Shown: piece by piece, positions 1 to 5,815 of the stretch
How positions within the stretch are numbered: position 1 is the stretch's first letter
Layout: each line of letters opens with the position of its first letter
Origin: a bacterium
GTDB taxonomy: Bacteria; Verrucomicrobiota; Verrucomicrobiae; Limisphaerales; J093
Direction of reading: 5' to 3'
DNA: 6,505 nt
Assembly (NCBI GenBank): GCA_021839785.1
Contig: JAKCAB010000686.1
Location: 1 to 6,505 of the forward strand
Program-made: the position numbers and the translations under genes
Notes under the pieces: model-generated
Told to the model about the DNA's origin: nothing
The model's database searches: none
What the model saw: only the letters and a program-made list of their open reading frames with translations

Positions 1-701
1 CGTCCCTGGACATCGACGATTTCGCCGCGATGCTCGCTCACGAGTTTGGCCTGACGCAGGAACTGGCCGTAGTCGTTGTCCGGCACGAAGCAAATCTCCA
101 TGCTCTCTTCCTTTTCCGCGGTTTTGAGCGCCTTGTCGCGGGCCACTTCGCGGGTCTCGGTCTTGAGCAGTTCGCCGAGCGGGAACAACGCCCGCGCAAG
201 CTGGTCCTGCCGGAGCGAAAACAGGAAGTAGCTCTGGTCGCGACGCGGATCGCGGCCGCGCTGGAGCTGGTAACGGCCGGTGTTCGCGTCGCGTTCGATC
301 CGCGCGTAATGGCCGGTGGCGACGAAGTCCGCGCCGAGCTTGCGCGCGCGGGTGAGGAGCGTGCCGAACTTGAGCTTTTCGTTGCACATCACGCACGGGT
401 TCGGCGTGCGGCCGGCCCTGTACTCGTCCGCGAAATACTGGATGACCTGCTGCTTGAAGTCCTCTGCCTCGTCCACGAGGTAAAACGGGATTCCCAACCG
501 ATGGCAGACCGCCCGGGCGTCCGCGACCGCTTGCGGGCCGCAGCACTTGTCCTCGGCGCGCGAGATGCAGTCCTGCGGCCAGAGCTTCAGCGTGATGCCA
601 ACCACGTCGTAGCCTTGCTCGACCAGCAGCGCCGCCGCCGCGGACGAGTCCACCCCGCCGCTCAGGCCCACGATCACGCGCTGTTTCTTCGGTTCTGACA
701 C
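1..701 (-). CDS. mnmA: tRNA-specific 2-thiouridylase MnmA (3' end cut off by window edge)
   Basis: MnmA thiolates uridine 34 of the Lys, Glu and Gln tRNAs in the cytoplasm. It adenylates the base and then transfers persulfide sulfur. 233 codons are visible and the C-terminal third lies outside the window. The ATP-binding PP-loop SGGVDSS sits at residues 14-20. The catalytic pair is present: Cys103 in the block TPNPCVMCN and Cys204 in MEICFVPD, matching Cys102 and Cys199 of the E. coli enzyme. The block ATGHYAR (128-134) and the motif DQSYFL (155-160) are also typical. The start is GTG at 701-699. The frame upstream offers no better start, the protein then begins a few residues before the PP-loop strand as in homologues, and a promoter ends seven bases before it. 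No Shine-Dalgarno is visible. I see no frameshift or missing key residue in the visible part. Confidence 0.96.
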   Translation of the reverse strand, partial: MSEPKKQRVIVGLSGGVDSSAAAALLVEQGYDVVGITLKLWPQDCISRAEDKCCGPQAVADARAVCHRLGIPFYLVDEAEDFKQQVIQYFADEYRAGRTPNPCVMCNEKLKFGTLLTRARKLGADFVATGHYARIERDANTGRYQLQRGRDPRRDQSYFLFSLRQDQLARALFPLGELLKTETREVARDKALKTAEKEESMEICFVPDNDYGQFLRQAKLVSEHRGEIVDVQG

Positions 702-707
702 CAGCGC

Positions 708-735
708 AAGATAGGTGGCCGGGAGGCGATGTAAA
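708..735 (-). promoter_or_regulatory. Likely sigma70-type promoter of mnmA, probably leaderless transcript
   Basis: Read on the minus strand, TTTACA (735-730) and TATCTT (713-708) are separated by 16 bases. They match the -35 and -10 consensus at five and four of six positions. A start site about seven bases beyond the -10 box falls on the GTG start codon itself (701-699). This would give an mRNA without a leader and agrees with the lack of a ribosome binding site. Prediction only. Confidence 0.5.
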
Positions 736-761
736 GCGGGGGTCGGCGACACCGCCGCCAT

Positions 762-804
762 TTCCCCCTCGTCCGTCGGAGAGTGTGCCGCAGGCGGGTG
801 AGGG
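762..804. repeat. Degenerate interspersed repeat, copy A
   Basis: The stretch starts with a pyrimidine run (CCCCCTC), passes through CCGTCGG (773-779) and GAGAG, and ends in GGGTGAGGG (795-803). The same order of blocks recurs at 890-935: TTCC, CCGTCGG, GAGAG, GCCG and GGGTGAG. Both resemble, from memory, a C-rich/G-rich dyad repeat scattered between genes in many GC-rich bacterial genomes. The copies are too diverged to be recent duplicates. Confidence 0.4.
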
Positions 805-845
805 CAGGTCCGGCCCATGCAGGTCATCCGTGGTCCGGGGGCTTG

Positions 846-873
846 CCTCCGCGTCTTTTGCGCCTCTGCGGTT
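846..873. repeat. Relic of a 'CGCAGAGGCGCAAAGACGC'-type interspersed repeat
   Basis: The core GCGTCTTTTGCGCCTCTGCG occupies 851-870, with CCTCC before it and GTT after it. As I recall it, the usual form is CCTCTGCGTCTTTGCGCCTCTGCGG, an intergenic repeat found in many unrelated bacteria. This copy has one substitution and one extra T. A neighbouring scrap, CATCCGTGGT (825-834), resembles the end of another common intergenic repeat built of ATCCGTG units. Confidence 0.45.
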
Positions 874-889
874 GAATTCCCCCAGCCCC

Positions 890-935
890 GTTCCTTCGCC
901 CGTCGGCCGGGAGAGCTGGCCGGGAGGCCGGGTGA
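890..935. repeat. Degenerate interspersed repeat, copy B
   Basis: This is the second copy of the dyad repeat described at 762-804, with CCGTCGG at 900-906 and GGGTGAG at 930-936 approximately. It contains three spaced copies of GGCCGGG (905-911, 918-924, 926-932), which suggests a small internal duplication. No coding potential is apparent. Confidence 0.4.
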
Positions 936-936
936 G

Positions 937-990
937 CTCGTGTCTTTCGAGTATTCACGGTTTCCCGGCACCCCCAAGAATCCTGTCAAC
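937..990. repeat. Two further relics of common intergenic repeats
   Basis: TGTCTTTCGAGTATTCACGG (941-960) resembles a diverged form of the repeat usually read as TTCGTGTCTTTCGTGTATTTCGTGG. A little further on, AATCCTGTCAAC (979-990) matches the end of the repeat that reads TTGACAGGATTAACAGGAT on the other strand. Both assignments are from memory of widespread bacterial intergenic repeats. The copies are fragmentary and no mobility gene accompanies them. Confidence 0.35.
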
Positions 991-1003
991 TCCCGCCGCC
1001 TTA

Positions 1004-1186
1004 CCACCGTGCGTGCGCCCCTTCTGCCAGGGAGTGAAGCCTGTCGCTAAGGATTCGGGGGCCTTCGGAGAAGATCGGGCCACCCTGGATCTGGAAATCG
1101 CGGCGGAGCAATTCGCCGTAAGCGGGGAGCGTTCGCGCGAAGTGGCCGGCGCCGGGCAGGCGGGCGCCGTAGTCGTTGCAGTCCGA
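1004..1186 (-). pseudogene. Possible remnant of a larger protein gene (carbohydrate-active type?)
   Basis: On the minus strand this open stretch encodes 61 residues up to a TAA at 1003-1001. It includes the blocks DYGARLPGAGHFAR, LPAYGELLRRDFQ and GGPIFSEG. This looks more protein-like than the other frames here. It recalls the pattern DYDARVPGAG...AYGELL...GGPVFSEG that I associate with large glycoside-hydrolase-like proteins of Planctomycetes and Verrucomicrobia. The frame continues upstream only as the out-of-frame shadow of the DUF2127 gene. The region just upstream (1195-1323) is open in a different frame, so a frameshifted remnant is conceivable. No start codon or ribosome site belongs to it. 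It could equally be a chance open frame in GC-rich DNA. Confidence 0.3.
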
Positions 1187-1347
1187 AAGAGCTACCGCCG
1201 CGCGAAGTCGGCGGAGTTGCGGTGAAGGCCGCTGAGCCAGCCGAGGCTTCGCGGGTGGGCAAAGAAACCCCGGCCCGAAGCGTTTTTGAGGTCGATCAAG
1301 CAGTCGCTCCCGCCGCCATCTTCTCACAGGTCTCGCCAGGCCGCCGT

Positions 1348-1836
1348 TCACCGGTGCCGGAACAGGACCTGCCGGTTGCGGACCAGATACGCGACGATCA
1401 GGGCGTTGACGACCAGCAGCAAGGCGATGCCCCCGCGAAATCGGTGCAGCAGGTCGATCACCTCGATCGGGATGAAGAACGCCGTCTCGCCGATGGCCAG
1501 CCACCCCGCCCAGGCCCGCCGCCAAAACAGCCCCAGGCTCTCGACGAACAACAGCCCCGAATAGAGCAGCGTGCCCGAGGCAAGCGACTTGAGGCCGCCA
1601 GGCGTAAGCGTGTCCAGCCGGGCGGAGACGGCGGCCCAGAAATCGTGCTCCGGGTTTTGGCCGAAGACTCGCAGCAGTTTCTCGAACTCGGCCGAGAGAT
1701 CGTCGCCCAGCAGGCTGTAAAGGCCCAACGCCGCCGCCGCCAGCAACAGGCCCTTGCCCAGCTTGATGGCGATGACGGTGTAAAGACCGGCGGCCCGTTT
1801 CGGGGTCGCTGGCAGGGCGGTAGCCGCAGCGTCCAT
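1348..1836 (-). CDS. DUF2127 family integral membrane protein
   Basis: This 162-residue protein is very hydrophobic, with four likely membrane helices at about residues 24-43, 84-104, 109-129 and 135-152. A hydrophilic loop of about 40 residues (44-83) lies between helices one and two. The block KLGKGLLL near the first helix, the run LLYSGLLFVESLGLFW (90-105), the stretch FFIPIEVIDLL (120-130) and the ending NALIVAYLVR are typical of DUF2127, whose function is unknown. Acidic residues Glu99, Glu117 and Glu125 lie within or beside membrane helices. The ATG (1836-1834) directly follows the glyS TAA with no base between, so the two are almost certainly co-transcribed and translation is probably coupled. 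It has no ribosome site of its own apart from the end of glyS. The family call is confident. Any link to glycine charging is unknown. Confidence 0.85.
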   Translation of the reverse strand: MDAAATALPATPKRAAGLYTVIAIKLGKGLLLAAAALGLYSLLGDDLSAEFEKLLRVFGQNPEHDFWAAVSARLDTLTPGGLKSLASGTLLYSGLLFVESLGLFWRRAWAGWLAIGETAFFIPIEVIDLLHRFRGGIALLLVVNALIVAYLVRNRQVLFRHR

Positions 1837-3825
1837 TTAGCGGAGACGCTGGACCAACAGGCCCGGCAGGGCGGCGATTTTCACCCGCTCTTGTTTCATG
1901 GTGTCGCGGTCGCGCAGCGTGACCGTGTCCTGCAATTCCGGCCCCTTCTCGCCCAACGTATCGAAGTCGATCGTGACTCCGAACGGCGTGCCCGCCTCGT
2001 CCTGGCGCCGATAGCGCCGGCCGATGGCGCCGGCGTCGTCGTAAAACACCGTCATGAGCGGGCGCAACAGGTCGCGCACTTCCTTCGCCTTGGCGACCAG
2101 CTCGGGCCGGTTCTTCAACAGCGGGAACACCGCCACTTTGATGGGCGCGATGCGCGGGTGGAACCGCATCGCCACCCGCTTCTCGAGCTTGCCCTTGTCG
2201 TCCGGCGCCTCGTCCTCGGCGTAGGCGTGGGTGATGAGCGCCAGGATCAGCCGGTCCACGCCCGCCGATGGCTCGATGACGTGCGGCACGTACGCGCCTT
2301 TCGCCAGGCCCTCGGCGTCCGCGCGGGCCAGCTTCTCCGCCTTCTCGGCCGGTTCGCCGGACTTGGTGAGATACTTGAGGCGCGCCTGGTAATACCGCTC
2401 GGTCAACTCGGCTTGTTTGGCCGGATCGACCTTCGCCCAGGCGGCCTTCAATTCCTCGTCAAAGACGGCCATCGACTTGCCGGAGAACCGCTGGTGCTGC
2501 GAAAGGTCGAAGTCGCTCCGCGCGGCGATGCCTTCCAGCTCCTGCGTGCCGAACGGGAACTTGAACAGGATGTCCACACAGGCGCGGGCGTAATGCGCGA
2601 GTTCTTCCGGCTTCTGCCAGTACTCCTCGAGCGTGGTGCGCGGCAGGCCGATGCCTTCGTAGAAGCGGATGCGTTGATCGACCCAGTACTTGTGCCAGAC
2701 TTCCCAGCCCCAGTTGGGCTGCGGCTCGCCCTGCCAGGAGCCGTCGGCGACGGTGGCCACGCGGCCGTGGATGACCTCGATCACCTCGTCCGGCTTGATG
2801 AAGAACTCGAGCTCCATCTGCTCGAACTCGCGCGAGCGGAAGGTGAAGTTGCGCGGCGTCACCTCGTTCCGGAAGGCCTTGCCGGTTTGCGCGATGCCGA
2901 ACGGCACCTTCTGCCGCGAAGTCTCGAGCACGTTCTTGAACTGGGCGAAAATGGCCTGCGCGGTCTCGGGGCGGAGATAGGCGACGCTGTCCGGGTCCTC
3001 CACCGGGCCGACCGTTGTCTTGAACATCAAATTGAAGGGGCGGGCTGGGCCGAGGCCAAATCCGCTCTCCGGGTGAAAATCGGCCGACTCAGTTACTTGT
3101 TCCTTCTTCGAGAGAACCGGAAGGACCTCGAACCGGCACGGTCCAGAGTAGTACTCGACAGCCTTCTTGAATGCACTTTCAGCAGGCTTCCCGGCCGGAA
3201 CTAAAATCGCCAGTGATCTTGCGTCCATGTTATCGCACGTGTACGTCAAGATCTTGTTGCTGGCTTGCAGCAATGGCTCCCCTTCTAGTGCCGCCGTGTA
3301 CTTCCCGCCAGTCCGTCGGCGTTCAGAAATGAGATGTAGGAGACGGGCTTTGTCGATTTCGGCCAGAGAAGCTGGCGCGTATCTGTCAATGTAGTCCTCG
3401 ACCGATCTTCGCCCGTAGTCCGAATCGGGATCATCGTGGGCGTAGCCGGGGGAAGGATCGTACAAGGCACCGACGAAGTAATAGGCAGTGCCAGACTGCG
3501 ATTCAACCTGATCTGCTCGGACGCGCTTTTTGGTCACCGGACATTCCCGCATCATGTCCGCGAACGTGTCCACGTGGCCGGACGCTTTCCAGATTTGCGG
3601 CGCCATGATGATCGTGGCTTCGAGGCCGGCCACGTCTTCGCGCTCGTGGACCATCGTCCGCCACCAGAGGTCCTTCACGTTGCGCTTCAGCTCGGCGCCC
3701 AGCGGGCCGTAATCCCAAAAGCCAGCGATGCCGCCGTAGATTTCCGACGACTGGTAAATGAACCCGCGCCGCTTGCACAGCGACACGATCTTCTCCATCA
3801 ATTCGTTGACTTTCGGCTCAGCCAT
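1837..3825 (-). CDS. glyS: Glycyl-tRNA synthetase, alpha2 dimer type
   Basis: This 662-residue cytoplasmic class II synthetase attaches glycine to tRNA-Gly. It is the single-chain (alpha2) type of eukaryotes, archaea and some bacteria. Class II motif 1 lies around GFWDYGPLGAELKR (35-48). FNLMFKT (264-270) is followed by YLRPETAQAIF (283-293). Motif 2 contains FRNE (318-321) and the block FRSREFEQMELEFF (329-342). Motif 3 is GVDRLILAL (522-530). The anticodon-binding domain runs from about 558 to the end. At 662 residues it exceeds the roughly 500-510 usual in bacteria. The excess lies mainly in a compositionally distinct insert (about 107-258) and a charged helical stretch (about 457-510). 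The paired Cys motifs of a zinc ribbon seen in many relatives are not evident: Cys95 remains, the partners do not. ATG at 3825-3823 is chosen because MAEPKVNELMEKIVSLCKRR begins as in homologues. The frame stays open upstream to 4116, but that part is repeat DNA. The DUF2127 gene follows immediately. Confidence 0.96.
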   Translation of the reverse strand: MAEPKVNELMEKIVSLCKRRGFIYQSSEIYGGIAGFWDYGPLGAELKRNVKDLWWRTMVHEREDVAGLEATIIMAPQIWKASGHVDTFADMMRECPVTKKRVRADQVESQSGTAYYFVGALYDPSPGYAHDDPDSDYGRRSVEDYIDRYAPASLAEIDKARLLHLISERRRTGGKYTAALEGEPLLQASNKILTYTCDNMDARSLAILVPAGKPAESAFKKAVEYYSGPCRFEVLPVLSKKEQVTESADFHPESGFGLGPARPFNLMFKTTVGPVEDPDSVAYLRPETAQAIFAQFKNVLETSRQKVPFGIAQTGKAFRNEVTPRNFTFRSREFEQMELEFFIKPDEVIEVIHGRVATVADGSWQGEPQPNWGWEVWHKYWVDQRIRFYEGIGLPRTTLEEYWQKPEELAHYARACVDILFKFPFGTQELEGIAARSDFDLSQHQRFSGKSMAVFDEELKAAWAKVDPAKQAELTERYYQARLKYLTKSGEPAEKAEKLARADAEGLAKGAYVPHVIEPSAGVDRLILALITHAYAEDEAPDDKGKLEKRVAMRFHPRIAPIKVAVFPLLKNRPELVAKAKEVRDLLRPLMTVFYDDAGAIGRRYRRQDEAGTPFGVTIDFDTLGEKGPELQDTVTLRDRDTMKQERVKIAALPGLLVQRLR
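3052..3507 (-). other. Low-GC insert within glyS (about residues 107-258)
   Basis: This segment lies between the block RVRADQVE and the conserved FNLMFKT. It encodes about 150 residues that I do not recognise. A hand count gives 269 G or C in 480 bases for 3061-3540 (56%). The 60-base lines I counted on either side give 60-70%. Codons rare elsewhere in the gene (AGA, CTA, TTA, GTA, AGT) concentrate here. The content looks folded: a probable helical stretch (about 141-170), then a strand-like RSLAILVPAG (203-212), a helix (about 214-226) and strand-like RFEVLPVLSK (231-240). The reading frame is intact on both sides. This position tolerates insertions in the family, so it may be an accessory domain replacing the zinc ribbon. 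Confidence 0.6.
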
Positions 3826-3834
3826 AAGGCGGTC

Positions 3835-3864
3835 AGTGTCCCGGAACCGCCAAACGGCTGTCAA
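3835..3864 (-). promoter_or_regulatory. Possible glyS promoter
   Basis: On the minus strand a perfect TTGACA (3864-3859) lies 18 bases before GACACT (3840-3835), a weak -10 match of three in six. Transcription from it would begin only a few bases before the ATG at 3825, again an almost leaderless message with no Shine-Dalgarno. The -35 match is good and the -10 is poor, so confidence is low. Confidence 0.3.
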
Positions 3865-3978
3865 GTTGCGCCGGTGGGCGAAACCGATGCCAGCCCGGCA
3901 GGCAGCCCGAGCGAACGGCGCACCTTGGACTGCCCGGCGTCTCAGACCTGCGCTCTCCGGCGCGCCCGGCGGGTTGAC

Positions 3979-4074
3979 GGAGCGCCGGTTTCCAAACCGG
4001 CTTAAGCGCAGGGCGGGATTTAGGGGCGTCGAACTCGGAGCGACGTAATAAGCCGGCTGAGAAGCCGGCGCGCC
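3979..4074. repeat. Inverted pair of related hairpins (intergenic repeat element)
   Basis: Hairpin one is GCCGGTTT (3984-3991) with AAACCGGC (3994-4001): eight complementary pairs around CC. Hairpin two is GCCGGCT (4052-4058) with AGCCGGC (4063-4069): seven pairs around a GAGA loop. The reverse complement of 4049-4074 matches 3979-4004 at 21 of 26 positions, so the two hairpins are inverted copies of one unit. One difference is compensatory: a T-A pair in the first copy is a C-G pair in the second. The spacer between them (4005-4048) is unstructured to my eye. From memory, this resembles 'GGAGCGCCGG...' hairpin repeats common between genes in Verrucomicrobia. Confidence 0.7.
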
Positions 4075-4160
4075 GCCGAAGACTCCGGAACGCACCGCTT
4101 GACGGCCCAGCCCCACGGAAGTCGTTTACCGGGGCCGACTGCTTCGCCAGACTCCGCGCC

Positions 4161-4820
4161 ATGCCGACGTTCGTTCTGGCCACGCGTAACCGTCACAAGG
4201 TCGAGGAAATCCGCGCCGTCCTCGGCGCTGGCCACACGTTTCTCACCTTGGTGGATTTTCCCGACGCTCCGGCGGTTGTGGAAGACGCGGCGACCTTTGC
4301 CGGCAACGCGCGAAAGAAGGCGGAGGCACTCGCCGCCTGGCTGGCCTGCAGCGCCGGCCGGTCAGTAGGCGCGGACGCGTGGGTGCTGGCCGACGATTCC
4401 GGGCTGGAAGTGGACGCGCTGGGCGGCGCGCCCGGCGTGCACTCGGCGCGGTTCGCCGCGCGTGACCGCGGCCAGGCCGGCAATTCCACCGACGCGGAGA
4501 ACAACGCCAAGTTGTTGCGCCTGCTGGCCAGCGTGCCGGCGGAGCGCCGGACGGCGCGCTTCCATTGTGCGCTCGCGTTGGCGCCCGTCGCGGCCCGGCC
4601 TGGCGCGGAGACGCGAGTCTTCGACGGCGTGTGCGAGGGGACGATCTTGTTCGAGCCTCGCGGGCAGCACGGTTTCGGCTACGACCCGTTGTTTCAACCG
4701 GCCGGTCACCAGGAAAGCTTCGCCGAGTTGGGCGAGCCGACGAAGAACGCGATCAGCCACCGCGCGCGCGCGCTGGAGCAATTGCGCCGCTGGCTGGCCC
4801 GCTCGATCGAGGCGAGTTAA
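4161..4820 (+). CDS. rdgB: Non-canonical purine NTP pyrophosphatase (RdgB/HAM1, XTP/dITP diphosphatase)
   Basis: This 219-residue cytosolic enzyme hydrolyses XTP, ITP and dITP to the monophosphate and pyrophosphate, keeping deaminated purines out of DNA and RNA. The family signatures appear in order: the N-terminal substrate loop ATRNRHK (7-13), TFAGNARKKA (45-54), the catalytic metal-binding LADDSGLEVDALGGAPGVHS (76-95) with Asp78 and Asp79, GFGYDPLF (171-178) and the base-recognition end KNAISHRARAL (195-205). Length is slightly above the usual 190-200, the extra lying in an alanine-rich loop near residues 60-74 and around 141-151. ATG at 4161 gives the expected immediate MPTFVLATRN start. 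No Shine-Dalgarno is visible upstream. It is the only plus-strand gene, divergent from glyS and convergent with the M14 peptidase gene, so it is probably transcribed alone. Confidence 0.96.
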   Translation: MPTFVLATRNRHKVEEIRAVLGAGHTFLTLVDFPDAPAVVEDAATFAGNARKKAEALAAWLACSAGRSVGADAWVLADDSGLEVDALGGAPGVHSARFAARDRGQAGNSTDAENNAKLLRLLASVPAERRTARFHCALALAPVAARPGAETRVFDGVCEGTILFEPRGQHGFGYDPLFQPAGHQESFAELGEPTKNAISHRARALEQLRRWLARSIEAS

Positions 4821-4841
4821 ACCCGAAAACCGAAGTCGAGT

Positions 4842-4993
4842 TGGGGAGCGCACGCGGCCCGCGTGCGGTTTTCGGCGCCCTCGCCGAAAACGGCTTTCGC
4901 CAGAAACCGTGCGCCCACCACCGGAACTGGGCGGGCTCAAGGCGCAGGACGCGAGGCGCGTCCCGCCACACCCGAGGGCGGGTGTGCTCCCCA
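4842..4993. repeat. Symmetric array of four hairpins between convergent genes
   Basis: Four perfect stems are seen. H1: 4849-4855 with 4861-4867, seven pairs, loop GGCCC. H2: 4868-4877 with 4882-4891, ten pairs, loop CCCT. H3: 4947-4953 with 4957-4963, seven pairs, loop AGG. H4: 4967-4974 with 4979-4986, eight pairs, loop AGGG. H1 and H2 show a C-rich GCCC or GCCCTCG loop on the plus strand, while H3 and H4 show the same type on the minus strand, making the whole array an inverted repeat. The ends agree: 4842-4855 and the reverse complement of 4980-4993 match at 12 of 14 positions (TGGGGAGC-CAC-C). It fills most of the 188 bases between the rdgB and M14 stop codons. It may act as a two-way terminator and is probably one copy of a dispersed family. 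Confidence 0.7.
4849..4872 (+). terminator. Possible weak terminator downstream of rdgB
   Basis: The CGCACGC/GCGTGCG stem (4849-4867) is followed by GTTTT (4868-4872), 28 bases after the rdgB stop. The T run is short and also forms part of the next stem, so intrinsic termination would be modest at best. Transcription from the M14 side meets G/C-rich stems without a T run. Confidence 0.25.
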
Positions 4994-5008
4994 CCTTCGG
5001 AATTCGAG

Positions 5009-5767
5009 TTAAAGCGCAGCTTTCACCGCCGCCACCAGCGCGGCGACGCGCGTCGCGAGCGGAAAATCGGACGGCGCTTCAAGCGTGTAGCTGTGCCGGG
5101 TCTTGTTCTGGATCAGGTAAAATGCCTCCGGCCAGCGCGGGCGCTGGGCGGGGTCGAGGCTTGGCCGGATGACGCCGTTGTGTGCCTCGCGATCGTCGAT
5201 CAGCGGCGAGCGATCGACCGGGCAAACCTGGGCCGCGGCGCTCACCATAAGTTCCGCGAGGGAGGGCTGGCCGTCCGGGTTCACTTCGTAAAGGTAAAAA
5301 CCGCTGGCCTCCCAATCTTCGTGCAGGCACAGCGCAAGGTCGAAGGCCGGTTGGCGTTCAAGCCAGGCGATGTGCGCGCGGACTTCACCGGTTTCACGGT
5401 GACGGTAGTCGCGGTTCAAATCCACGCCGTCCGCGTTCTCGCGGCGGTTGAGCGCATAGCCGGCCGGATTCAGGCACGGGCAGAGCCAGATATCGCAGTC
5501 GCCTGGCCAGGCGTCCGCGGCGAGCAAATCACGGGCGGCCAGCGGGCTGGCCGGTTCGTCACCGTGAATGCCGGCGGAAAGGTAAAGCCGGCGCCGCGGT
5601 TCGGCGACCTGCCGGGTCAGCGCGAGCAAGCGAAGCGTGGGTGAGGCTGCGAGCCATTCGGCTCCCCAGCCGTGCTGCCGGGCTGCGGCGAGTTGGGCCT
5701 GCAGGACAGCGTCGATGTCGATCGTTTCGCCGCCGTAGCTGCCGTGATTATGCCCCAGTCTCTGCAC
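5009..5767 (-). CDS. M14 family zinc carboxypeptidase-like protein (MpaA/AstE-like)
   Basis: This 252-residue protein belongs to the M14 metallopeptidase fold, whose members remove C-terminal residues or cleave acyl-amino-acid or murein peptide bonds. The first zinc ligands are His68 and Glu71 in GIHGDEP (66-72), and the third is His149 in CLHED (147-151). Substrate carboxylate contacts are Asn118-Arg119 in VDLNRDY (115-121). The general base is Glu230 in YTLEAP (227-232). Thus all catalytic residues are present and the enzyme should be active. There is no signal peptide, so it is probably cytoplasmic. The size and the GIHGDEP form suit the murein-tripeptide-amidase/succinylglutamate-desuccinylase branch. 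The true substrate cannot be read from sequence. The start is GTG (5767-5765). A TAG three codons upstream in frame rules out anything longer. No Shine-Dalgarno is visible. It begins 48 bases after the bioB stop and is probably co-transcribed with it. Confidence 0.88.
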   Translation of the reverse strand: MQRLGHNHGSYGGETIDIDAVLQAQLAAARQHGWGAEWLAASPTLRLLALTRQVAEPRRRLYLSAGIHGDEPASPLAARDLLAADAWPGDCDIWLCPCLNPAGYALNRRENADGVDLNRDYRHRETGEVRAHIAWLERQPAFDLALCLHEDWEASGFYLYEVNPDGQPSLAELMVSAAAQVCPVDRSPLIDDREAHNGVIRPSLDPAQRPRWPEAFYLIQNKTRHSYTLEAPSDFPLATRVAALVAAVKAAL

Positions 5768-5815
5768 GCGCCGAAACTAAGCGGGCGAGGCCGCTTGTCC
5801 AATGACCGGGCGACT

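Larger units (their letters stand above)
702..1347. other. Gene-free stretch with decayed repeats and a possible gene remnant
   Basis: This 646-base gap separates the start of mnmA from the end of the DUF2127 gene, both on the minus strand. It holds the mnmA promoter, a cluster of degenerate short repeats (roughly 762-990), and a minus-strand open stretch that reads like part of a protein (1004-1186). A second short open run in another minus frame (1195-1323, 43 codons between stops, no start codon) adjoins it. I found no complete gene, no tRNA fold and no clear terminator. The plus-strand open frames here lack start context and family resemblance. Confidence 0.6.
3826..4160. other. Divergent intergenic region between glyS and rdgB
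   Basis: These 335 bases separate two genes transcribed away from each other and must hold both promoters. The glyS side carries the candidate TTGACA box. On the rdgB side TTGACG (4099-4104) is followed by TTTAC (4125-4129) at a poor spacing, so no convincing rdgB promoter is seen. The middle is taken up by the paired-hairpin element at 3979-4074. No tRNA, riboswitch or small gene was recognised. Confidence 0.5.

Noticed and set aside
30..698. A 222-codon plus-strand open frame across mnmA
   Set aside because: It is antisense to a clear MnmA coding sequence with intact catalytic motifs, and it is rich in Arg, Ala and Leu without recognisable motifs.
985..990. TTGACA on the minus strand as a promoter -35 box
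   Set aside because: It falls inside a repeat relic (AATCCTGTCAAC). No -10 match at proper spacing and no intact gene follow before the mnmA promoter.
785..1225. Plus-strand open frame of 146 codons in the mnmA-DUF2127 gap
   Set aside because: Its first half is translated repeat relics and the remainder is antisense to the possible gene remnant. There is no ribosome site or motif.
1222..3204. A 660-codon plus-strand open frame antisense to glyS and DUF2127
   Set aside because: It lies opposite two well-conserved genes, has low-complexity Arg/Gln/Leu-rich content and matches no family I know. Long antisense frames are expected in GC-rich DNA.
3826..4116. N-terminal extension of glyS by 97 codons
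   Set aside because: The frame is open, but the extra part translates repeat and intergenic DNA. Homologues begin at about the ATG at 3825.
4842..4993. CRISPR array
   Set aside because: The hairpin units differ in stem sequence and spacing. There is no constant direct repeat and no cas gene.
4565..5644. A 359-codon plus-strand open frame from rdgB across the hairpin array into the M14 gene
   Set aside because: It overlaps two real genes out of frame and runs through the hairpin repeats. It has no family resemblance.
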